This document shows positions 1 to 4,840 of a stretch of 8,932 bases of DNA, in pieces. The stretch covers positions 1 through 8,932 of the forward strand of contig JALWCD010000137.1 in NCBI GenBank assembly GCA_027036915.1, written 5' to 3'. Positions within the stretch are counted from its first letter, which is position 1; every line of letters starts with the position of its first letter. Made by a program: the position numbers and the translations under genes. The notes beneath the pieces are model-generated. The model saw only the letters and a list, made by a program, of their open reading frames with translations. It made no database searches and was not told the DNA's origin. The DNA is from Thermodesulfatator sp. Lineage in GTDB: Bacteria > Desulfobacterota > Thermodesulfobacteria > Thermodesulfobacteriales > Thermodesulfobacteriaceae.

Positions 1-2
1 CT

Positions 3-227
3 AAAATTTTGATGAAAGGTCTGGTAGGTACTGCTGATTTTTTGAGAGGTGTTTTGAATAAAGAAAAGGGGCTTCCCATTAAAGGGCTTTTGTCCCATGT
101 ATCTGTTTTTGAAATACCAGGTTATGACCGATTCCTTTTGATTACAGATGTGGCTATGAATATAGCTCCCTCTCTGGATGAAAAGGGCACTTTACCCACC
201 ACTCAGGCCCACCCCGTCCTTGCCTGA
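3..227 (+). pseudogene. Truncated phosphate butyryl/acetyltransferase (ptb-like) fragment
   Basis: The reading frame is open from the window edge, so the 5' end lies outside. The translation (KILMKGLVGTADFLRGVL..., then LLSHVSVFEIPGYDRFLLITD and MNIAPSLDEK) matches the central part of phosphate butyryltransferase/phosphotransacetylase proteins, which move an acyl group between CoA and phosphate. In Bacillus Ptb (about 300 aa) this stretch is roughly residues 88-150, with the same LMKG, LSHVAVF and AMNIAPSLEE motifs. After SLDEK (about position 185) the similarity stops, and 13 unrelated residues lead to a TGA at 225-227. The C-terminal half, including the rest of the active site, is missing, so the product should be inactive. 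Codons are A/T-rich, unlike the GC-rich genes at the right of the window. It could be a deletion or insertion junction. Family call is confident; whether the 5' part is intact cannot be seen. Confidence 0.75.
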
Positions 228-240
228 TTGAGCCACCGGG

Positions 241-264
241 GAGGTTTTCTCGGCAAAAGACCTC
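241..264. other. Short inverted repeat between ptb remnant and small HTH gene
   Basis: GAGGTTTT is followed by CTCGGC and AAAAGACCTC, giving an 8-bp stem with one G-T pair. It lies between two converging genes and could help end either transcript, but no T-run follows on either strand, so a terminator call is weak. Confidence 0.3.
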
Positions 265-274
265 CAGGTTCAGA

Positions 275-499
275 TCAAGACCGCCGCCCGCCATAGCCGC
301 CCTCCCGCTTTAAAGACTCAGCCCAAGCCCGGAGGAGAAACAGAACCTTCCCGGTGGCCGGATCTTTTACCGTAAACTTACGAAGCTGGCCGCCTTGTGA
401 CCGGTGTCTATATATGGTGTTCACAGAAAAAGGCAAACAAAAACGCTGAAAAACTTTTGAATCAAGCGGAATAAACTCGGGAAATTCTTCAATACGCAT
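275..499 (-). CDS. Small helix-turn-helix protein, excisionase/MerR-like fold (predicted)
   Basis: 74 aa. About residues 16-45 (VFQRFCLPFSVNTIYRHRSQ... then LRKF) resemble the 'helix-turn-helix, then wing' layout of excisionase/AlpA and HTH_17 proteins, where a SVxTIYRxxxxGxLRxF-like stretch reads DNA. The tail is basic (SLKREGGYGGRRS). No family was recognised with certainty. The ATG start is supported by a strong AGAGGAGGTGG ribosome-binding site five to six bases upstream on the minus strand. That site is itself buried in an inverted repeat (see 501-539). The gene lies in the same element and on the same strand as the tyrosine recombinase, so a recombination directionality factor or a regulator of the element is the most natural role; this is inference. 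It faces away from the small RNA at 584-699, with about 85 bp between them. Confidence 0.7.
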   Translation of the reverse strand: MRIEEFPEFIPLDSKVFQRFCLPFSVNTIYRHRSQGGQLRKFTVKDPATGKVLFLLRAWAESLKREGGYGGRRS

Positions 500-500
500 A

Positions 501-539
501 GGCCACCTCCTCTTATTGATTTTCGCCGAGGAGGAGGCC
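501..539 (-). promoter_or_regulatory. Leader hairpin sequestering the ribosome-binding site of the 275-499 gene
   Basis: On the minus-strand mRNA GGCCTCCTCCTC (539-528) and GAGGAGGTGGCC (512-501) can pair over 12 positions with a single T-T mismatch, leaving a 15-nt A/T-rich loop (527-513). The second arm contains the whole Shine-Dalgarno sequence and ends one base before the ATG at 499. Such a stem would hide the ribosome-binding site. It could act as an RNA thermosensor, a target for a trans-acting RNA, or, read as DNA, an operator. The pairing is seen directly; function is inferred. Confidence 0.6.
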
Positions 540-548
540 CCCTGAGGA

Positions 549-577
549 TTGACTACCCTGGGCGGGAGGGCTATTTT
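549..577 (+). promoter_or_regulatory. Sigma70-type promoter for small RNA
   Basis: A -35 box TTGACT (549-554), a spacer of exactly 17 bp, and a -10 box TATTTT (572-577). The expected start is a G at about 584, just before the first hairpin of the small RNA. The match is 5/6 at -35 and 4/6 at -10. Confidence 0.6.
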
Positions 578-583
578 AATTGT

Positions 584-699
584 GGGGTTCAGTGAAGGCC
601 CGGAATAAACTCCGGGCGATCACCTTTAATGGGAGAGGGAGCGACATCCCTCGGGATGCCCTCTCCGCCCGGCCGGGGGCCTCCTCCCCGGCCTTTTTT
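584..699 (+). ncRNA. Candidate three-hairpin small RNA, about 115 nt
   Basis: A promoter-like sequence upstream and an intrinsic terminator downstream frame a short, highly structured transcript with no convincing ORF. Hairpin 1: GTGA (592-595) and GCCCGG (598-603) pair with CCGGGC (612-617) and TCAC (620-623), with a 2x2 internal loop and loop AATAAACT. Hairpin 2: GGAGAGGG (632-639) pairs with CCCTCTCC (659-666), enclosing a CATCC/GGATG stem with a CTCG loop and a 5' bulge AGCGA. Hairpin 3 is the terminator, with loop GCCTCCT. I do not recognise it as 6S, SRP, tmRNA, RNase P or any riboswitch class. Its position beside a divergent DNA-binding protein gene in an integrated element recalls regulatory or antisense RNAs of plasmids and phages. 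The CCTCCT loop could pair with ribosome-binding sites. The structure is visible; expression and role are inferred. Confidence 0.6.
671..699 (+). terminator. Rho-independent terminator of the small RNA
   Basis: GGCCGGGG (671-678), loop GCCTCCT (679-685), CCCCGGCC (686-693), then six T (694-699): a perfect 8-bp GC stem with a U-tract, oriented for plus-strand transcription. Confidence 0.88.
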
Positions 700-1014
700 A
701 TTCTCTTATTTTATTTCCCTTCTTCATCTTCAAGCTACACCTTTCATTTTTTTTATAAGAGTAAACTCTCCGGTAAAGTTGTCAAGTTATAAAATGGCAC
801 AATACATTGTGGAGTTACGCATCAAAGACAAATTGTCTTCTTTCCCTTGGAGCATCAAGCTACATTACCTCCTCGGTAAACAACCCACGGTTGTAGAGAA
901 AAACTCTATATAGCAAAATTATGCAATATCATCTATGAGAATACATCCCGCCTTTTACTAACTCCTTAGCGCCCACAACCTCCACAACGGTATTGACCGA
1001 AATATCATGTCGGT
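700..1014. other. AT-rich gene-poor stretch with clustered short palindromes
   Basis: No well-supported gene. Several short inverted repeats are packed here: AGAGT-AA-ACTCT (758-769), AAGACAA-A-TTGTCTT (825-839), ACAACC-CAC-GGTTGT (880-894), TAGAG-AAAAA-CTCTA (894-908) and CGGT-ATTG-ACCG (988-999). CCACAAC is repeated at 973-979 and 982-988, and TCAAGCTACA at 730-739 and 855-864. Such clusters can be operator or origin-like sites; function unknown. None has the T-run expected of a terminator for the recombinase gene. Confidence 0.4.
787..855 (-). CDS. Possible 22-aa small ORF
   Basis: A strong GAGGAGGT ribosome-binding sequence (minus strand, 874-867) lies 11 bases before an ATG (855-853), or 8 bases before a TTG one codon earlier. 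The ORF reads MLQGKEDNLSLMRNSTMYCAIL and stops at TAA. It lies downstream of the recombinase gene on the same strand. Its length and unremarkable sequence make chance likely; only the ribosome-binding site argues for it. Confidence 0.2.
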   Translation of the reverse strand: MLQGKEDNLSLMRNSTMYCAIL

Positions 1015-2202
1015 TCATCTTCGTAAGGGGATCACTTCGCCTTTCGTCTCCTTTTCGTCTATGTTCGTCTCGCTTTCCTCCGAAAGTTCGAAGAGTTTCG
1101 CCACGGCTTCGATCTCCTGTCGCAAACTTTCCGGGTTAAGGTGCGTGTAGTGTTTAAACAGCACTTCGAGGTTTTTATGGCGGGTAAGCTTGGCGGCCCT
1201 TGCCGTGGAGATGTTAAGCTCCACTAAGGCCGTAGTAAACCCGTGCCGCAGAGAATGGAAGACCAAGCGGTAGCGAGGATCGCTCACACCTTCGTTAAGT
1301 CCGGCCTCATCGACCGCTTCCTTGAAAACATGGCTCACCGTGTGCTCACTGACCTTAAAGATTCTGTCCTCAGGGTCTCCTTTAGGAAGGCCCTTCAGGT
1401 ATTCGATGAGGTAAGAGGGAAAGGGAAGCACTCTTCCCTCTGGGTCTTTTTCATGCGCAAGCCTCACCGTGCCCTTATCAAGGTCAAGGTCTTCCCACCT
1501 TAGGGCCAGGACTTCGGATCGCCTCAGGCCAAGGAAGAGGCTAAAGAGAGCCACCCCGTAAACCGCCGGGTTTTTCCTCTTGAGGATCGGGGCAAGCTTG
1601 CGCCACTCCTCCGGGGTAATGGCTCGTTTGCGCCGGTTGTCAAATTTCGGCACCGAGACCTCCCTCATCGGATTGCGCCAGTCCTTCGGAAGCTTCCCCC
1701 ACCGATAAGCCAGATTAAGGGCCTTTTTAAGAAACTGAACGGCTTTTTCCTCCGCCCTGGGGCCTAACCCCTTATCCCGAACGGCCTTCTTGGCCCGCTC
1801 CCCGTCAAGGGGAGAGATGGCGTCGAGGGTCCGGTTGCCAAGGAGAGGAAGCAGATGGAGCCGCCAGAAACTGGCCTCCGAGGGATAACTTGCCGGTCGG
1901 TTCTCTTTGAGCCAGGGAAGATATTCCCGCTCCACAAAGTCCTTAAGCGTGGGGCTTGGGCCTGGCTCCTCTCCAGGCAGAGGCTCCCCAAAGCGGAGGC
2001 GCTTTTTGATCTCCGCCTCAAAAGCCCTGGCCTCACCAAGCGCCCCATGAAAAAGCCGCACCACCCGCCGTCCACGATAAAAAACATCTATCCGCCACAC
2101 TTCCCGAAAAGGCTCCTTGCACCGTGGACACTTCCTGAGTTTCGGATGCTTCTTTACGCTCCAGCTTACATTGCACCTTTCACACCACCTTCCCAAAGCC
2201 AT
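1015..2202 (-). CDS. Tyrosine recombinase / phage-type integrase with N-terminal zinc ribbon
   Basis: 395 aa, the usual length for a phage integrase. It cuts and rejoins DNA at attachment sites through a covalent phosphotyrosine. Visible layout: a zinc ribbon with CERC (C7, C10) and CPRC (C25, C28); a basic arm segment to about residue 75; a SAM-like core-binding domain about 85-180 (TLKDFVEREYLPWLKENRP...); and a catalytic domain about 190-375 with R227 in GLRRSE, a candidate lysine near 252, H316 and R319 in HSLRH, H342 in RHKN, and nucleophile Y352 in KHYTH. All the catalytic positions are therefore present and the enzyme looks intact. The start is set by an ideal AAGGAGG six bases before the ATG. 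The zinc ribbon probably helps bind arm sites. The gene is about 500 bp from a partial tRNA-Thr, the likely attachment site, and the repeats between them are candidate arm sites. The last 20 residues are charged and not part of the fold. Confidence 0.93.
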   Translation of the reverse strand: MALGRWCERCNVSWSVKKHPKLRKCPRCKEPFREVWRIDVFYRGRRVVRLFHGALGEARAFEAEIKKRLRFGEPLPGEEPGPSPTLKDFVEREYLPWLKENRPASYPSEASFWRLHLLPLLGNRTLDAISPLDGERAKKAVRDKGLGPRAEEKAVQFLKKALNLAYRWGKLPKDWRNPMREVSVPKFDNRRKRAITPEEWRKLAPILKRKNPAVYGVALFSLFLGLRRSEVLALRWEDLDLDKGTVRLAHEKDPEGRVLPFPSYLIEYLKGLPKGDPEDRIFKVSEHTVSHVFKEAVDEAGLNEGVSDPRYRLVFHSLRHGFTTALVELNISTARAAKLTRHKNLEVLFKHYTHLNPESLRQEIEAVAKLFELSEESETNIDEKETKGEVIPLRR

Positions 2203-2243
2203 GCCTTACCTCCTTACATAAGGAATTCAAAAAAGTTCGCCAA

Positions 2244-2257
2244 ATAATCCCGATTAT
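2244..2257. promoter_or_regulatory. 14-bp palindrome in integrase upstream region (possible operator)
   Basis: ATAATC-CC-GATTAT is a 6+2+6 perfect inverted repeat about 40 bp upstream of the integrase ATG. On the minus strand a CATAAT hexamer (2268-2263), a possible -10 box, lies just before it, so a protein bound here would sit at the transcription start. No good -35 is visible. The 74-aa HTH protein is a candidate ligand; this is a guess. Confidence 0.35.
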
Positions 2258-2369
2258 CCGCAATTATGGGAGCACTTTTTAATACTAACACCTCCACTTT
2301 TTGGAGCAGAAATAGAGCTTTGTTTCATAACTTCCCTATAAAACGCAAATTGTGAGGGAAATTTTTCCA

Positions 2370-2489
2370 AGGTAATGAAAGTAAGGTTTGGTAAGGTTTT
2401 CCACCTTACCTTTCGGGGAATTTTTGGCAATATTTTCTTTAATTTTCTTTCAAAAATGGTATGCAGTAATGGAGGTAATGAAAGTAAGG
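2370..2489. repeat. Direct and inverted GTAAGG repeats, likely recombinase arm-type sites
   Basis: The 17-mer AGGTAATGAAAGTAAGG occurs at 2370-2386 and again at 2473-2489. Between them GTAAGGTTT is repeated in tandem (2381-2389, 2391-2399), and GGTAAGG (2390-2396) faces CCTTACC (2404-2410) as a 7-bp inverted repeat. Further GTAAGG copies on the minus strand sit in the integrase leader (2217-2212, 2209-2204), overlapping its ribosome-binding site. Repeats of this kind between an integrase gene and its att site are typical of integrase or Xis arm sites. The whole 2203-2702 region holds no convincing gene. Confidence 0.5.
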
Positions 2490-2702
2490 AAAAATAGAAT
2501 ACCCCCCTCCCAAAAATTTTTTCGATCATGGAATTTTGACCACTCATCTTATGCCTTTTCGCTGTGAGGACGCTGTGAGTTTTTTCATACAAAACCAAAA
2601 AAAGATGTCAACTCCAGTAAAAAGATGAAAAAGCGCTTTTCCTTGGATGTCAACGGATAAAGGGCTTAAGGTTCATATTTATCAAGGGATGGCAAAAATC
2701 CG

Positions 2703-2755
2703 GAGCATGGGATTTGTAATCCCAGGGTTGAGGGTTCAAGTCCCTCCGCCGGCTC
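2703..2755 (+). tRNA. tRNA-Thr(UGU) 3' fragment, probable attachment site (attL/attR)
   Basis: From the 3' strand of the D stem onward this is a good tRNA: anticodon arm TGGGA-TTTGTAA-TCCCA (2708-2724) with anticodon TGT at 2715-2717, a 5-nt variable loop, T arm GAGGG-TTCAAGT-CCCTC (2730-2746), the acceptor 3' strand CGCCGGC (2747-2753) and a T at the discriminator position. The matching 5' acceptor strand GCCGGCG and the 5' D stem are absent upstream, so the tRNA is incomplete and cannot function. Loss starting between the D arm and the anticodon arm is the classic signature of a tyrosine recombinase having crossed over inside a tRNA gene. The intact copy should lie at the other end of the element, to the left and outside this window. 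Confidence 0.8.
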
Positions 2756-3024
2756 TTACAGCCTCAAGGGCTTCAGAATGCTAATCCCTCACCACTAGAA
2801 ACCTCGGTGTGGCCCTGGTGCGGTAACACTTCGGGCCCGTAGTGTTACCTGGGTTAAGAGGGTCCTTTCTGGCTAGCTAAAACAGTGGAGCCTCCCCCGC
2901 GCCGTTTCGCTATTTATGGCCAGGAGAAAGGTTTTGCCGTCACCCTTGGGATAAGACATGCCTCCAGTAGGAAACTGCCGGGAAAAACACATTTAGGAGA
3001 AGGACGGGCAAGACCGGGGCCTTC
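2756..3024. other. Non-coding stretch with possible structured RNA, unassigned
   Basis: No gene is evident between the tRNA fragment and the small coiled-coil gene. On the plus strand the region can form the palindrome at 2822-2849 and a second stem, CCTTTCTGGC (2863-2872) with GCCAGGAGAAAGG (2919-2931), which is flanked by AGGGT/ACCCT. It could be a structured RNA, but I could not match it to a known class, and no plus-strand gene follows for it to control. Confidence 0.3.
2822..2849. repeat. 28-bp near-perfect palindrome
   Basis: The arms GGTAACACT (2822-2830) and AGTGTTACC (2841-2849) are exact complements and the centre CGGGCCCG (2832-2839) is self-complementary; only the T-T pair at 2831/2840 breaks the symmetry. 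It could be a hairpin in an RNA, a protein-binding operator, or an insertion-element hairpin. No T-run follows, so it is not a simple terminator. Confidence 0.6.
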
Positions 3025-3420
3025 TTAGGCCCCTATGTAGGCGATCATGGCTTGGAGGACCTGGTGAAAGCCGGGATTGAAAAGAGTAACGCCCGCCAGC
3101 ATAATACCGGCAAGAACCTTGAGCCAGATCTCTAGTCTTACAAATCGGGCCTCAAATTTAGCCTCCAAGCGAGCCAGTTCCTCTTTGGTGGCCAGATGGG
3201 AAATAGCCTCCTCGATTCGGGCAATGTCTGCTTTAGAAGCTACCTCTTGGGCTAACTCCTCCTTGATCTCGGCCTTTACCACTTCCTTTTGCGCCCGGGC
3301 CTCCTCTCGGACCGCACCCAAACCCTCCTCAAGCGCCCGGATCACTTTCTCCGCCCGCTCCCGGTCCGGGATCGCCTCCTCGATCACCCTCACCACGTCA
3401 TACGGAAGAGCCATGCCCAT
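3025..3420 (-). CDS. Small coiled-coil protein with C-terminal membrane segment (DUF1640-like)
   Basis: 131 aa from the ATG at 3420. The segment MALPYDVVRVIEEAIPDRERAEKVIRALEEG is followed by a long heptad-rich, Glu/Lys/Ala-rich helix (about residues 35-95, including SKADIARIEEAISHLATKEELARLEAKFEARF). The C-terminal end is hydrophobic (about 97-130, LEIWLKVLAGIMLAGVTLF...), probably one membrane anchor. This layout is that of the widespread DUF1640/CCDC90-type bacterial proteins of unknown function. The start is uncertain: ATG at 3414 gives the typical MALPY N-terminus, and an in-frame TTG at 3456 would add 12 residues; none has a strong ribosome-binding site. The TAA stop sits in the loop of a GGGGCC/GGCCCC hairpin (3016-3033) that lacks a T-run. 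It is monocistronic, 163 bp from the gene upstream, with an insertion-sequence relict in between. Confidence 0.75.
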   Translation of the reverse strand: MGMALPYDVVRVIEEAIPDRERAEKVIRALEEGLGAVREEARAQKEVVKAEIKEELAQEVASKADIARIEEAISHLATKEELARLEAKFEARFVRLEIWLKVLAGIMLAGVTLFNPGFHQVLQAMIAYIGA

Positions 3421-3472
3421 AGCTCTAAGATAGCCTTCACCCTTTCCCTGGGTCAATACCCCATCTAGAAAA

Positions 3473-3530
3473 TGTTACTGCAGGGCGATTTTGTAGCTCC
3501 TGACCGGTTTTTTTCCGGTTTTGTCATAGA
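3473..3530 (+). mobile_element. Relict end of an IS21-like element
   Basis: The 22 bp at 3473-3494 (beginning TGTTACTGCA, ending GATTTTGT) differ by one base from the insertion-sequence end at 8835-8856, in the same orientation. The sequence then continues differently but keeps repeats of a CCGGTTTTGTCAT flavour. No transposase gene and no second end are nearby, so this looks like a solo or decayed end. A dispersed non-IS repeat is the alternative. Confidence 0.5.
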
Positions 3531-3583
3531 CTCGTTTCCGAAGGGCTGAACTATCTCCCGGAAAGGACTAATAGAAAGGAGGT

Positions 3584-4840
3584 CTAATTTTCCAGGATGT
3601 AGCCCCAGGTTTCGAAACGCTCTAAACGTCTCTCCCGGGCGCGCACCACCAGGTCCCTGGCATGATCCAGGTTGCGGATCACCAGGGAGGTTATTTCCGG
3701 GTCCAGAGCTTTATCCGAAAGACCCCTGAGGACCTCCCGGGCCTGAGAAAGAGACATTCCGGGACGATAGGGACGGTCCTCTAAAATGGCGGTGGTCACG
3801 TCGGCTACGGCCAGAATCCTGGCCCCCGGAGAAAGGTTTTCGGACGAAAGACGGGCCGGATATCCCCGGCCGTCGAGCCTTTCGTGGTGAGCGGAGGCCC
3901 AGGCATTGATGGTTTCAAAGTGAGGAATCTTTTCTAGGATCCGATAGGTCACGAAGGGATGGGCCTTCATGATGGCCCATTCCTCCTCGGTCAGGGGCCC
4001 GGGCTTATTCAGGATCCTTTCCGGCACGGAAAGTTTACCGAGATCATGAAGATAGCCCGCCACCTTGAGGTAGCTCAAAAGGGGTTTCGAGAAGCCCACG
4101 GCTTCTCCCAGCCAGGCGGCCACAGAAGCTACCCCCGCGGAATGGATGCGGGTAAAGGGGCTCTTTAAATCCACCACCACCGCAAAAAGAGCCGCCAGGG
4201 ATTCCATGTCCTGACAGGGAAGATAGGTGGAATGTTCCACCTGAAAAATGAGTTCGGTTTCCTTTTTGAACCTTTCGAGTCTGAGCCAGAAAAGTTCTTT
4301 CTGCCCCTCTTTCCGAAGGGCTTCTATCACCGGCGGGGCGAAATCCCGGGTGCGAGTGCGAAATTCGTCCAGAATCCTGGGAGCCCGGAGAAGCACCGGA
4401 GGGCCATATTCCCTCACCCAGATCTCCAGCGTGTCGGCGAGATGAATGAGATTTCCCCCTAAAGCCGTCTGCTCGTTCGTCTCGGCTTTCAGTTTTTCCC
4501 AGGGAGTATGGTGATGCAGGATGAATTCGGCGGCCCGACGGAGATAAGGAAATTCCCGGAGCATCCGGTAACCGAGAACGGTGTGTTTTTCTATGACTTG
4601 CGGATCTTCCTCAAGCGCCCGGACTCTCTCCTCCGCGGTAAAAAGCCCCAGATCGTGCAGCGCTCCGGCGATGACCAGGGCTTCAAGCTCCTGGCCTTTA
4701 AAACCGAGCTCCCGACCCAGAATACGTACAATGTATGAAACCCTTAACTGGTGGCTGACCAGCTGGGAATCCGCACTATCCAGGGCTTCCGAAAGGGCAA
4801 AAATTATACTCTCGAGAGGAATGAGAGGGAACCCTTCCAT
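3584..4840 (-). CDS. Tandem-HD protein with C-terminal HD-GYP domain, probable cyclic-di-GMP phosphodiesterase
   Basis: 418 aa, no signal peptide or membrane segment, so cytosolic. The C-terminal HD-GYP domain (about 215-395) is complete: H233, HDLGK (H265, D266, K269), H294, HHERLDGRGYP (H318, H319, D323, GYP at 326-328) and D347. Such domains bind two or three metal ions and hydrolyse c-di-GMP. The N-terminal half (about 20-140) is a second HD domain with H30, HD at 62-63, H86, HHH at 109-111 and D136, but HHHTPWEKLK replaces the HHExxDGxGYP motif. It may be a second, differently specific metal site or a sensor. ATG at 4840 overlaps the aspC stop by one base (TGATG), with GAGGGGG just upstream, so translation is probably coupled. 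It is last in the ribosomal-protein operon, an unusual place. No clear terminator follows. Confidence 0.9.
   Translation of the reverse strand: MEGFPLIPLESIIFALSEALDSADSQLVSHQLRVSYIVRILGRELGFKGQELEALVIAGALHDLGLFTAEERVRALEEDPQVIEKHTVLGYRMLREFPYLRRAAEFILHHHTPWEKLKAETNEQTALGGNLIHLADTLEIWVREYGPPVLLRAPRILDEFRTRTRDFAPPVIEALRKEGQKELFWLRLERFKKETELIFQVEHSTYLPCQDMESLAALFAVVVDLKSPFTRIHSAGVASVAAWLGEAVGFSKPLLSYLKVAGYLHDLGKLSVPERILNKPGPLTEEEWAIMKAHPFVTYRILEKIPHFETINAWASAHHERLDGRGYPARLSSENLSPGARILAVADVTTAILEDRPYRPGMSLSQAREVLRGLSDKALDPEITSLVIRNLDHARDLVVRARERRLERFETWGYILEN

Noticed and set aside
629..913. Plus-strand ORF of 94 codons over the small-RNA terminator
   Set aside because: It crosses the hairpins and the terminator, has no ribosome-binding site and gives a proline-rich, unrelated product.
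2254..2598. A 114-codon minus-strand ORF starting at TTG in the integrase upstream region
   Set aside because: No good ribosome-binding site, odd low-complexity composition, and it runs straight through the repeat cluster and the palindrome; it resembles no family. Probably chance in AT-rich DNA.
2800..2955. Resemblance to a cobalamin riboswitch on the plus strand (GGTGC, GGGTTAAGAGGG, CCTCCCCCGC, GCCAGGAGA)
   Set aside because: The GCCACTG core and the closing helix are missing, spacing is too short, and no plus-strand gene follows. The likeness is probably coincidental.
2790..2990. 6S RNA, tmRNA, SRP RNA or RNase P RNA in the gap after the tRNA fragment
   Set aside because: None of their conserved sequences is present, and the 5' and 3' ends do not form a closing stem.
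3016..3033. GGGGCC/GGCCCC hairpin at the end of the small coiled-coil gene as a terminator
   Set aside because: No T-run follows on the minus strand, and the stop codon lies in the loop; too weak to call.
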